From Mesorhizobium sp. (GTDB lineage: Bacteria > Pseudomonadota > Alphaproteobacteria > Rhizobiales > Rhizobiaceae), in contig SAPZ01000019.1 of the NCBI GenBank assembly GCA_004020875.1, positions 62,001 to 126,000 on the forward strand: a stretch of DNA of 64,000 bases, written 5' to 3'. Positions 45,760-54,248 of this stretch are shown here, in pieces (position 1 is the stretch's first letter; every line of letters begins with the position of its first letter). Below the pieces are notes generated by a model. The model was given only the letters and a program-made list of their open reading frames with translations, made no database searches and had not been told where the DNA came from. The translations under genes and the position numbers were made by a program.

Positions 45760-46029
45760 ATGGTCGATGTGACGATCTATACCCGGATGATGTGCGGTTA
45801 TTGCACGGCGGCAAAGCGGTTGCTCGAGCGCAAGGGGGTGGCCTATACCGAGCACGACGCTTCATTTTCACCGGAATTGCGCCAGGAAATGATTTCGCGG
45901 GCGCATGGACGCACCACTTTTCCGCAGATATTCATCGGCAACACACATGTTGGCGGCTGCGACGATCTCCATGAATTGGAATCACAGGGCCGGCTTGACG
46001 TGCTGCTTGCCAACGGAGCGAGGGCTTGA
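45760..46029 (+). CDS. grxC: Glutaredoxin 3
   Basis: An 89-residue dithiol glutaredoxin. The active site MMCGYCTAAKRLL (CxxC) is at about residues 11-14; the more usual CPYC is CGYC here. The cis-Pro TFPQIFIGNTHVGGCDDL glutathione-binding strand is intact. It ends three bases before the nitrilase start. Confidence 0.92.
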   Translation: MVDVTIYTRMMCGYCTAAKRLLERKGVAYTEHDASFSPELRQEMISRAHGRTTFPQIFIGNTHVGGCDDLHELESQGRLDVLLANGARA

Positions 46030-46031
46030 TC

Positions 46032-46898
46032 ATGGGGGTTTTCAAGGCGGCGGCGGTGCAGATGCGTTCCAGGACCAGCCCGGAGCGCAACGCGGCCGAC
46101 ATGGAGGTTCTGGTCCGTCAGGCCGCCGACCAGGGCGCCACCTATGTCCAGACGCCGGAAATGACCGGCGCGCTGATCCGTGACAAGCAGGCGGGGGCAG
46201 CAGCCTTCACCACCGAGGACAAGGATGTCGTCGTCGCTACTGCGCGCAGGCTGGCGAAGGAGCTCGGCATCCACTTGCATATCGGCTCGACCGCGATCCT
46301 GCGCGCCGATGGGAAGCTCGCCAACCGCGCGTACCTGTTTTCGCCCGAAGGCACCCTGATCGCTGGCTATGACAAGATCCATATGTTCGATGTCGATCTC
46401 GACAATGGCGAGAGCTGGCGTGAATCCGCGTCCTACGAGCCGGGAACGGAAGCGGCCGTGACCGACATCAGCGGAACGAGACTGGGCTTTGCCGTCTGCT
46501 ACGACCTGCGCTTTCCGCAGCTGTTCCGCGCCGAGGCGATGGCCGGGGCCGAGGTGCTGACGGTGCCGGCCGCCTTCACGCGTCAGACCGGCGAGGCGCA
46601 TTGGCACGTGCTGTTGCGCGCCCGCGCCATTGAGAACGGCGCCTATGTGATCGCCGCCGCGCAAGGCGGCCTGCACGAGGACGGGCGTGAGACCTATGGC
46701 CATTCGCTGATCGTCGACCCTTGGGGGCGCATCATCGCGGAGGCTGCGCATAACGAGCCCGGGGTGATCGTCGCCGAGATCGATCCGTCCCAGTCGCTTG
46801 CGGCGCGCCGCAAGATCCCCAATCTCAGGAATGCGCGTGATTTCACCGTCAATGCCGACGCAAGCGAGACGCCGCGTCTCAGGGGTGCAGCCTCTTGA
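46032..46898 (+). CDS. Carbon-nitrogen hydrolase (nitrilase superfamily, Nit1/omega-amidase-like)
   Basis: A 288-residue hydrolase. The Glu-Lys-Cys triad is visible: Glu in QTPEMTG, Lys in GYDKIHMFDVD and Cys in GFAVCYDLRFPQLFR. The FDVD and CYDLRFP blocks match the Nit branch, which in other organisms hydrolyses deaminated glutathione. The neighbouring glutaredoxin gene supports a link to glutathione repair; this is inference. ATG at 46032. Confidence 0.88.
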   Translation: MGVFKAAAVQMRSRTSPERNAADMEVLVRQAADQGATYVQTPEMTGALIRDKQAGAAAFTTEDKDVVVATARRLAKELGIHLHIGSTAILRADGKLANRAYLFSPEGTLIAGYDKIHMFDVDLDNGESWRESASYEPGTEAAVTDISGTRLGFAVCYDLRFPQLFRAEAMAGAEVLTVPAAFTRQTGEAHWHVLLRARAIENGAYVIAAAQGGLHEDGRETYGHSLIVDPWGRIIAEAAHNEPGVIVAEIDPSQSLAARRKIPNLRNARDFTVNADASETPRLRGAAS

Positions 46899-47320
46899 TC
46901 CGCTTTTCCCTGATCTGCGAACACGAGCACGAGTTCGAAGCCTGGTTTCGCAGCAATGACGACTTCGACATCCAGAGGAGGCGCGGCTTCGTCGATTGCC
47001 CGAGCTGCGGCTCGCACAAGATAGAGAAGGCGCTGATGGCGCCGGCTGTCTCGACCTCGCGCAAGCAGGAGAAGATGGCTTTGGCCATGGGCGAAGCCCA
47101 GAAGCAGGCGCTGGCGCAGCTGAAGGCGCTGGCCGAGAAGGTGCGCGAGAGTGCCGACTATGTCGGCGACAAGTTCGCCGAGGAAGCGCGCAAGATCCAC
47201 TTCGGCGAGACCGATCCGCGCGGCATCTATGGCGAGGCGACGCCGGAAGAAGCGGAAAGCCTGATCGAGGACGGCGTCGAATTCATGCCGATCCCGAGCT
47301 TTCCGGACGACCAGAATTAG
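46895..47320 (+). CDS. DUF1178-family protein
   Basis: A 141-residue protein. The start is TTG at 46895, overlapping the nitrilase stop (TTGA). The N-terminus MIRFSLICEHEHEFEAWF and the zinc-like pair FVDCPSCGSHKIEKALMAP, then IYGEATPEEAESLIEDGVEF, match DUF1178, a family of unknown role found next to nitrilase and glutaredoxin genes in alphaproteobacteria. Confidence 0.87.
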   Translation: MIRFSLICEHEHEFEAWFRSNDDFDIQRRRGFVDCPSCGSHKIEKALMAPAVSTSRKQEKMALAMGEAQKQALAQLKALAEKVRESADYVGDKFAEEARKIHFGETDPRGIYGEATPEEAESLIEDGVEFMPIPSFPDDQN

Positions 47321-47811
47321 GACGGCGTACCCAAGCTTCTGATCAGTTTTTCCAGCAGTTTTGCCAGCACTTCCCGGTCCTCTTGCGTAAGGCCGGCGAG
47401 GATCTCATGCTCGTTGGCGACATGGGCGGTGAGTGCGGTGTCGGCGAGCTCGCGGCCTTTCGCGGTGAGTTGCACAACCACGCCCCGCCTGTCGCTGGGG
47501 TGCGGCGCGCGCTGGGTCAGCCCGGCCTTTTCCAGGCGATCGAGGCGGGCGGTCATGGCGCCGGACGTCACCATCGTCGCCTCATAAAGCTCGGTCGGCG
47601 TCAGCGCGTAAGGTGAGCCCGACCGGCGCAATGTCGCCAGCACATCGAATTCGCCGGGCTGCAATCCGAAACGGGTGAAGACCGGCGCGAGGCGATCGCG
47701 CGCGATGAGGGACGAGGCTTCGTTCAGACGCCCGATGACGCCCATCGGCGACACGTCGAGATCCGGCCGCTCCCGTCGCCACTGTTCCATGGCCCTGCTA
47801 GCTCTATCCAT
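47317..47811 (-). CDS. MarR-family transcriptional regulator
   Basis: A 164-residue winged-helix regulator. The recognition region YALTPTELYEATMVTSGAMT is followed by RLEKAGLTQRAPHPSDRRGV (wing with the D-x-R signature). The ATG at 47811 has GGTGAGAG just upstream; ATG 47823 is possible. It diverges from an EamA transporter with several ATCTT-type inverted repeats between them, so it probably represses both. Confidence 0.9.
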   Translation of the reverse strand: MDRASRAMEQWRRERPDLDVSPMGVIGRLNEASSLIARDRLAPVFTRFGLQPGEFDVLATLRRSGSPYALTPTELYEATMVTSGAMTARLDRLEKAGLTQRAPHPSDRRGVVVQLTAKGRELADTALTAHVANEHEILAGLTQEDREVLAKLLEKLIRSLGTPS

Positions 47812-47828
47812 ATCTCTCACCATAATGT

Positions 47829-47869
47829 ATCTTGACATAAAGAATCTTTACGCTATCTTACCGCAAGAT
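47829..47869. promoter_or_regulatory. Candidate MarR operators
   Basis: Three overlapping or adjacent dyads: ATCTTGACATAAAGAAT (47829-47845), AAAGAATCTTT (47839-47849; perfect five-base arms) and ATCTT-N5-AAGAT (47855-47869; perfect). They lie in the MarR/EamA divergent region and resemble the ATCTTGACATCAAGAT-type sites of MarR proteins. Confidence 0.65.
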
Positions 47870-47910
47870 GAACCGGCCGCCAAGCGGTCGCGCAGCGACA
47901 GGACAGCCCG

Positions 47911-48843
47911 ATGAAATTTCTCTGGGATTCGGCTATCGGCCTTCTGGTCGTGACCGGCGGCCTGCTCGGCATGACGCTGCCGTTCGGCAAGCTCGCCACC
48001 GCCGCTGCCGTGCCGGCTATGATCTGGGCCTTCGTTATCTCGTTCGGTGCCGGCGGCGTGCTGTTGCTTGCGCTTCTGCTGCGCGGCGAGCCCATCCGGT
48101 TGACGCCGCACAAGCTGCGCTATTTCTTCGTCACCGCCGCGATTTCCTATGCCATCCCCAATCTTTTGATGTTCTCCGCCATCCCGCATCTCGGCGCCGG
48201 CTATACCGGCATCATGTTCACGCTGTCGCCAGTGATCACGCTGGTGTTCTCGATCCTGCTCGGCGTCAGGAGTCCGAACCTGCTCGGCGTCACCGGCATC
48301 GCCGTCGGCTTCGTCGGCGCGGTGATGGTCGCGCTCACGCGCGGCGAGGCCGGTCAGGCTGCGGATTATTTCTGGGTGGCAATCGGGCTGCTCATCCCGG
48401 TCAGCCTCGCCGCCGGCAACATCTACCGCACCGTTGACTGGCCCAAGGGCACTGGGCCCATCGAACTGGCGGTCGGCAGCCATCTGGCCTCGGCCACGTT
48501 GCTGCTCGTCGGCATTTTGACGCTTTTGGGTTGGCAGGCCTTCGCGCCGCTTGTCGGCGTGCCGCTGGTTATCGTCGGACAGATCGCCTCGGCCTCGGCA
48601 ATGTTTGCTTTCTTCTTCCGGCTGCAGGCCGTCGGCGGGCCGGTCTATCTCAGCCAGATCGGTTACGTGGCGGCGGCGGTCGGCCTGTTCGCCGGGACGA
48701 TCCTCCTCGGCGAGCACTACCAGCTTCTGACTTGGCTCGGCGCCGCCATCATAACCGCCGGCGTGTTCATCACGACGAAGGCGCAAAGCCAGACTGGTGC
48801 GCCTGTACCAGTTCGCATCGAGCCGGCATCGTCCCGCAGCTAA
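47911..48843 (+). CDS. EamA/DMT-family transporter
   Basis: A 310-residue protein with about ten membrane spans in two EamA repeats (SYAIPNLLMFSAIPHLGAGY, PVSLAAGNIYRTVDWPKG, then GYVAAAVGLFAGTILLGEHY). It likely exports a metabolite or drug. AGGACAG precedes the ATG. It is divergent from and probably regulated by the MarR gene. Confidence 0.87.
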   Translation: MKFLWDSAIGLLVVTGGLLGMTLPFGKLATAAAVPAMIWAFVISFGAGGVLLLALLLRGEPIRLTPHKLRYFFVTAAISYAIPNLLMFSAIPHLGAGYTGIMFTLSPVITLVFSILLGVRSPNLLGVTGIAVGFVGAVMVALTRGEAGQAADYFWVAIGLLIPVSLAAGNIYRTVDWPKGTGPIELAVGSHLASATLLLVGILTLLGWQAFAPLVGVPLVIVGQIASASAMFAFFFRLQAVGGPVYLSQIGYVAAAVGLFAGTILLGEHYQLLTWLGAAIITAGVFITTKAQSQTGAPVPVRIEPASSRS

Positions 48844-49028
48844 TCCTCGTTGCTGTCGGCGGGTTCCGGCTGCAGATGCCGGCGACGATGGGTGGCGGCG
48901 CCTTGGCTCGACCGCGGCACGCATTCGATCGCCATCGGTCGGTTGAAGCTGTCAGGACCGAGGATGCCGGGCAGGAACTGATACTGGCGGGGCGGCTATC
49001 GGCCGTTGGAAGCTAAGGCCTGACGCGA

Positions 49029-49778
49029 TCAGACCGAGGCTTTCTCCGCCAGCACCATATAGTTGACGTCCATATCCTTCGAGCGCTGCCAGCGGTCGGC
49101 CAGCGGGTGGTACATGACACCGGTACGGTCGATCACCGTGAGCCCGGCTGCTCCTAGCGCCTTTTCCAGTTCGTCCGGCCGCACCAGCTTGCCGAATTGG
49201 TGCGTGCCGCGCGGCAGCCAACGCAGCACATATTCGGCGCCGATGATGGCAAGGCCGAGCGCCTTCAGCGTGCGGTTGATAGTCGCGACGAACATGATGC
49301 CGCCCGGGCGAACCATCTGGCCACATTTGGCGACGAACAGATCGACATCGGCAACATGCTCGACCACTTCCATGTTGAGAATGACGTCGAAGGTCTCGCC
49401 GGCGTCGGCCAGTTCCTCGGCCGACGTGGCCCGATAATCGATGCTGACGCCGACCTCCGCCGCGTGCAGCTTGGCCACTTCGATGTTGGTGGCGGAAGCG
49501 TCGGCGCCGACCACTTCAGCGCCTAGCCTGGCCATCGGCTCGCACAGCAAGCCGCCGCCGCAGCCGATATCGAGGAAACGCAGGCCCTCGAACGGCCGGG
49601 CCGCGCGCGGATCGCGGCCAAAACGCGCCGCCACCTGGTCGCGGATATAGGCAAGCCGCACCGGATTGAATTTGTGCAGCGGGCGGAACTTGCCGTTCGG
49701 GTTCCACCATTCGGCGGCAAGGGCGGAGAAGCGTTCGACTTCTCCGGCATCGATGGTCGATCGGCGGGGTTCTGGCAT
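49029..49778 (-). CDS. ubiG: Ubiquinone biosynthesis O-methyltransferase
   Basis: A 249-residue SAM-dependent enzyme that performs both O-methylations of ubiquinone. Motif I FLDIGCGGGLLCEPMARLG (near residue 70), FDVILNMEVVEHVADVDLF and the terminal GVMYHPLADRWQRSKDMDVN are diagnostic of UbiG. The ATG at 49778 gives the family N-terminus. It is divergent from the lysC region, a known rhizobial arrangement. Confidence 0.95.
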   Translation of the reverse strand: MPEPRRSTIDAGEVERFSALAAEWWNPNGKFRPLHKFNPVRLAYIRDQVAARFGRDPRAARPFEGLRFLDIGCGGGLLCEPMARLGAEVVGADASATNIEVAKLHAAEVGVSIDYRATSAEELADAGETFDVILNMEVVEHVADVDLFVAKCGQMVRPGGIMFVATINRTLKALGLAIIGAEYVLRWLPRGTHQFGKLVRPDELEKALGAAGLTVIDRTGVMYHPLADRWQRSKDMDVNYMVLAEKASV

Positions 49779-49876
49779 GGTAGGCCCTCCTCGGACGTTA
49801 GGAAGTCGGGTCCTTGGCGCCAAAAGTCAAGGCAGGGTTTTTCGGCTGCTGCCACACGCGATGCCGGCAAGCATCC

Positions 49877-50064
49877 CGCGCGCCGGTCGTTGCCCCTCCT
49901 GCCGCCTATCTGGCCGTTCCCGAGCTCAGGCTCACGCGCCTCGACCAGACCCATCGACGGCTGGACGAAAACCGCTACGCTTATGCCGCCCCGGCCTTCG
50001 GCTATGGCGCCATCCCGGACGTTTTTTGCCAGCCGGTTTCGTGCTTCACTATCCCGGCCGGTAG
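49877..50064 (+). pseudogene. Decayed remnant resembling the C-terminus of a putative glycolipid-binding (PF06475) protein
   Basis: Reads VVAPPAAYLAVPELRL, then ENRYAYAAPAFGYGAIPDV in one frame, and after a T6 run (50022-50027) AGFVLHYPGR and a stop in another. The pattern (xxYVxxPxLxL ... RYxYxxxxFGFxAxIxVDxxGFVxxYPG) is what I recall from the end of PF06475 proteins. No N-terminal part or start was found, so it is a fragment. The rest of the 49779-50118 gap holds nothing I recognise. Confidence 0.42.
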
Positions 50065-50118
50065 CAAGCGCTGCCCTGACCCGTTCGCCTAGCGGAAGAC
50101 GTGGGCGGGTGGTCCGGC

Positions 50119-50427
50119 CTAGCGAGACAGCGCAACCTCGGCGTGGCTCATGGCGACGCTGGTGGGCTCGATCGCCTGCATGGCCTCGCTGTCGCCGATT
50201 TCGGCCATGATGCGGTCCGCCGCCTCCTGGGCCTGATCCAGGCTCTCCCAACGCACGACATCCACCCAGGTGCCATCCTCACGCTTCCCGAGGTGACGGG
50301 CAAGAAAGCCCGGCTGCCGGGCAAGCCAATCGGTCATGATCCCGTTATTGGCGACAAAGCCGGCTTCGGTGCCGGGCTTGAGGCGGAACGTGACGATTTC
50401 CAGGGTCTCGATCACAGGAATCTCCAA
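50119..50427 (-). CDS. Small antibiotic-monooxygenase-like (ABM/dimeric alpha-beta barrel) protein
   Basis: A 102-residue protein with a ferredoxin-like alpha+beta pattern: IVTFRLKPGTEAGFVANNG, QPGFLARHLGKREDGTWVD, VVRWESLDQAQEA. This fits ABM-type stand-alone proteins. No cofactor or active-site residues can be assigned. GTG at 50415 is an alternative start. Confidence 0.68.
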   Translation of the reverse strand: MEIPVIETLEIVTFRLKPGTEAGFVANNGIMTDWLARQPGFLARHLGKREDGTWVDVVRWESLDQAQEAADRIMAEIGDSEAMQAIEPTSVAMSHAEVALSR

Positions 50428-50630
50428 AGGCCGGTTTCGGCCGTCTTATGGCATGATCAGCGACAGGAATCCGCCAGGATGAGCGTTGTCCGGCCGGCCA
50501 CAATTGCGCTTGCTTGCGAAGCCTTGCTGTTTTGGCTAAGGAGGCCGCGCATTTCCTCGCCCGGCTTAACCCTGGCGTTTCTTTCCGGTTCCGGCCCTGT
50601 GCCGGCTTCAGTCAAAGGCATTTTGCTTCC

Positions 50631-51884
50631 ATGGCGCGTATCGTGATGAAATTCGGCGGAACCTCGGTCGCCGACATCGCCCGCATCCGCAATGTGGCGC
50701 GCCATGTCAAACGCGAGGTCGATGCCGGCCATGAGGTGGCGGTCGTGGTGTCGGCGATGGCCGGCAAGACCAACGAACTGGTCGCCTGGACGCGCGAGGC
50801 CTCGCCGATGCATGACGCTCGCGAATATGACGCGGTCGTCGCCTCGGGCGAACAGGTCACCGCCGGCCTGTTGGCGATCACGCTGCAGAGCATGGGGGTG
50901 CATGCCCGCTCTTGGCAGGGCTGGCAGATCCCGATCAAGACTGACAATGCGCATGGCGCGGCGCGCATCCTCGACATCGACGGCGCCTTCCTGATCAAGC
51001 GCTTCGGCGAGGGCCAGGTGGCGGTGATCGCCGGTTTCCAAGGCATCGGGCCGGACAACCGCATCGCGACGCTCGGCCGCGGCGGCTCAGATACAAGCGC
51101 CGTCGCGATTGCGGCGGCGGTCAAGGCCGACCGCTGCGACATCTACACCGATGTCGACGGCGTCTACACCACCGATCCGCGCATCGAGCCGAAAGCCCGG
51201 CGTCTCGCCAAGATTTCCTTCGAGGAAATGCTCGAAATGGCCTCGCTCGGCGCCAAGGTGCTGCAGGTGCGCTCCGTCGAGCTTGCCATGGTACACAGGG
51301 TGCGTACCTTCGTGCGGTCGTCCTTCGACGATCCCGATGCGCCCGGAATGGGGGATTTGCTCAATCCGCCCGGAACGCTCATTTGCGACGAGGAAGAGAT
51401 CGTGGAACAGCAGGTCGTCACCGGAATTGCCTACGCCAAGGACGAAGCGCAGATTTCGCTGCGCCGCGTCGGCGATCGTCCAGGCGTCGCCGCCGGCATC
51501 TTCGGCCCGCTGGCCGAGGCCAACATCAATGTCGACATGATCGTCCAGAACATCTCCGAGGACGGCAAGTTCACCGACATGACCTTTACCGTGCCGTCCG
51601 GCGACGTCGACAAGGCGCTTGCGGTGCTGGAGAAGCTGAAAGCCGAAGTCGGCTACGACGTCGTTCAGTCGGAAGCCGGCATGTCGAAGGTCTCGGTCAT
51701 CGGCATCGGCATGAGGAGCCACGCCGGCGTCGCCGCCACCGCCTTCAAGGCGCTGGCCGACAAGGCGATCAACATCCGTGCCATCACCACTTCCGAGATC
51801 AAAATCTCGATACTGATCGACGGTCCCTATACGGAACTTGCAGTTCGTACTTTGCATTCCGTCTACGGTCTGGATAAGCAATAG
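50631..51884 (+). CDS. lysC: Aspartate kinase
   Basis: A 417-residue enzyme for the first step of the lysine, threonine, methionine and diaminopimelate pathway. KFGGTSVADIARI at residues 6-18, GRGGSDTSAVAIAAAV near 150 and CDIYTDVDGVYTTDPR are the kinase motifs. Two ACT domains follow (SLRRVGDRPGVAAGIFGPLA and VSVIGIGMRSHAGVA), which bind feedback inhibitors. The ATG at 50631 is chosen over an upstream in-frame start. Confidence 0.96.
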   Translation: MARIVMKFGGTSVADIARIRNVARHVKREVDAGHEVAVVVSAMAGKTNELVAWTREASPMHDAREYDAVVASGEQVTAGLLAITLQSMGVHARSWQGWQIPIKTDNAHGAARILDIDGAFLIKRFGEGQVAVIAGFQGIGPDNRIATLGRGGSDTSAVAIAAAVKADRCDIYTDVDGVYTTDPRIEPKARRLAKISFEEMLEMASLGAKVLQVRSVELAMVHRVRTFVRSSFDDPDAPGMGDLLNPPGTLICDEEEIVEQQVVTGIAYAKDEAQISLRRVGDRPGVAAGIFGPLAEANINVDMIVQNISEDGKFTDMTFTVPSGDVDKALAVLEKLKAEVGYDVVQSEAGMSKVSVIGIGMRSHAGVAATAFKALADKAINIRAITTSEIKISILIDGPYTELAVRTLHSVYGLDKQ

Positions 51885-51967
51885 CAAGAACTGAGTCAGT
51901 TGTTGCGTGAGCGCCGGCCGCGGGAGAAACTGCGGCGGGCGAAATGCCCATTGGAGAACAAGCCGCG

Positions 51968-54238
51968 ATGCGTGATACGGCCGGTGGCCCGCGCGTTCTG
52001 CTCAAACGGCTTCGCGAGCTCATGCAGGAGCCGCTGGAGCCGCAGGAGCGGCTCGACCGCATCGTGCGCGACATCGCCTCCAACATGGTGGCCGAGGTCT
52101 GCTCGCTTTATGTGCTGCGCGCCGACTCGGTGCTCGAGCTCTATGCCACCGAGGGTTTGAACCCCAACGCCGTCCACCTGGCGCAGTTGCGACTCGGTCA
52201 GGGTCTTGTCGGCACGATCGCCGCCAGCGCGCGGCCGCTCAACCTCTCCAACGCGCAGGAGCATCCGGCCTTCGCCTACCTGCCGGAGACGGGCGAAGAG
52301 ATCTACAATTCCTTCCTCGGCGTGCCGGTGCTGAGGGCGGGGCGCACGCTGGGCGTGCTGGTAGTGCAGAACAAGACGATGCGCCACTATCGCGACGACG
52401 AGGTCGAGGCGCTGGAAACGACGGCGATGGTGATCGCCGAGATGATCGCCACCGGCGATCTCGCGCGACTGACCCGGCCCGGGCTGGAGCTCGACCTGCG
52501 CCGCCCGGTGAGCTTCACCGGCCTTTCCTTCAACGAGGGCGTCGGGCTCGGCCATGTCGTGCTGCACGAGCCGCGCATCGTCGTCACCAACCTCTTCAAC
52601 GAGGACAGCGAGGAGGAGGTGCGCCGGCTGCAATCCTCGCTCGGTTCGCTCAGGCTTTCCATCGACGACATGCTTGAGCGGCGCGAGGTCGCCTTCGAGG
52701 GCGAGCACCGCGAGGTGCTCGAGGCCTATCGCATGTTCGCCAATGACAGCGGTTGGGTGCGCAGGCTGGAAGAGGCGATCCGCAACGGCCTGACGGCGGA
52801 AGCCGCGGTCGAGAAGGTGCAGAGCGACATGCGCGCTCGCATGCTGCACATGACCGATCCCTATCTGCGCGAGCGGATGAGCGATTTCGACGACCTTGCC
52901 AACCGGCTCTTGCGCCAGCTGATGGGGCGCGGGCCGGAGGATGTCGCGGCTTCGCTGCCCAAGGACGCCATCATCGTCGCCCGCTCGATGGGCGCGGCCG
53001 AACTGCTCGACTATCCCAGGGACAAGCTGCGCGGCCTGGTGCTGGAGGAAGGCGCCGCGACCAGTCACGTCGTCATCGTCGCACGCGCCATGGGCATTCC
53101 CGTCGCCGGCCAGATGAAGGGCGCCGTTTCCATGGCGGAAAACGGCGACGCCATCATCGTCGACGGCGAGGAAGGGACCATCCACCTGCGCCCGCAGTCG
53201 GACCTCGAGGCCGCCTATGCTGAAAAAGTCCGGTTCCGGGCGCGGCGGCAGGAAGTCTATCGCGAGCTGCGCAAGAAGCCGTCGCTGACCAAGGATGGCG
53301 TTCCGGTCGATCTCCTGATGAATGCGGGTCTTGCCGTCGACCTGCCGCAGCTGACCGAATCGGGCGCCGCCGGCATCGGGCTCTTCCGCACCGAATTGCA
53401 GTTCATGGTTGCCTCAACCTTCCCGCGCGCCGAGGCGCAGGAGCGGCTCTACCGCGACGTGCTCGATGCCGCGCGCGGCAAGCCGGTCACCTTCCGCACA
53501 ATCGATATTGGCGGCGACAAGGTGCTGCCTTATTTCAAGGGCGCGATCCAGGAGGAAAACCCGGCGCTCGGCTGGCGCGCGATCCGGCTCACGCTCGATC
53601 GTCCCGGCCTGCTCAGAACACAGATCCGGGCGCTCCTGAAGGCCAGCGGCGGCCGCGAATTGAAGCTGATGCTGCCGATGGTGACCGAGCTGTCCGAGAT
53701 CGCGCAGGCGCGCGAGATCATTGACCGCGAGGTCCGGCACCTGTCACGCTTTGCCCATCACCTGCCCACCAGCCTCAAGCTTGGCGCGATGCTGGAAGTG
53801 CCCTCGCTCCTGTTCCAGCTCGACGAACTGATGAAGGCAGTGGATTTCGTTTCGGTCGGCTCCAACGACCTCTTCCAGTTCATCATGGCCGTCGACCGCG
53901 GCAACACCCAGCTTGCCGACCGTTTCGACACGCTCTCGGCGCCGTTCCTGCGGGTGCTGAAGACGATCGCCGATGCCGGCGCCCGCAATCACACGCCAGT
54001 GACGCTTTGCGGCGAATTGGCAGGTAAGCCCATCTCGGCGATGGCGCTGATCGGCCTCGGCTTCCGCTCGATCTCGATGTCGCCGGCCTCGATCGGTCCG
54101 GTCAAGGCGATGCTGACCGAACTGCCGCTGCAGGAACTGCAGGCCTTTTTCCGGGACAATCTGATGGCGCCCACCCTGGGAACGCCGATGCGGGCGCTGC
54201 TGCAGGCCTTTGCCGACGACCGCTCCATTCCGCTATAG
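51968..54238 (+). CDS. ptsP: Nitrogen-PTS enzyme I (phosphoenolpyruvate-protein phosphotransferase)
   Basis: A 756-residue EI-Ntr. The N-terminal GAF sensor domain (residues 1-160, with SLYVLRADSVLELYATEGLN) replaces the sugar PTS start. The swivelling domain has the phosphorylated His in GAATSHVVIVARAMGIPVAG, and the C-terminal PEP-binding barrel has GLFRTELQFM and VGSNDLFQFIMAVDRGN. It starts the regulatory phosphorelay to NPr and EIIA-Ntr. It is 83 bases after lysC, as in other rhizobia, and ten bases before prfA. Confidence 0.94.
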   Translation: MRDTAGGPRVLLKRLRELMQEPLEPQERLDRIVRDIASNMVAEVCSLYVLRADSVLELYATEGLNPNAVHLAQLRLGQGLVGTIAASARPLNLSNAQEHPAFAYLPETGEEIYNSFLGVPVLRAGRTLGVLVVQNKTMRHYRDDEVEALETTAMVIAEMIATGDLARLTRPGLELDLRRPVSFTGLSFNEGVGLGHVVLHEPRIVVTNLFNEDSEEEVRRLQSSLGSLRLSIDDMLERREVAFEGEHREVLEAYRMFANDSGWVRRLEEAIRNGLTAEAAVEKVQSDMRARMLHMTDPYLRERMSDFDDLANRLLRQLMGRGPEDVAASLPKDAIIVARSMGAAELLDYPRDKLRGLVLEEGAATSHVVIVARAMGIPVAGQMKGAVSMAENGDAIIVDGEEGTIHLRPQSDLEAAYAEKVRFRARRQEVYRELRKKPSLTKDGVPVDLLMNAGLAVDLPQLTESGAAGIGLFRTELQFMVASTFPRAEAQERLYRDVLDAARGKPVTFRTIDIGGDKVLPYFKGAIQEENPALGWRAIRLTLDRPGLLRTQIRALLKASGGRELKLMLPMVTELSEIAQAREIIDREVRHLSRFAHHLPTSLKLGAMLEVPSLLFQLDELMKAVDFVSVGSNDLFQFIMAVDRGNTQLADRFDTLSAPFLRVLKTIADAGARNHTPVTLCGELAGKPISAMALIGLGFRSISMSPASIGPVKAMLTELPLQELQAFFRDNLMAPTLGTPMRALLQAFADDRSIPL

Positions 54239-54248
54239 CAGCCCAATC

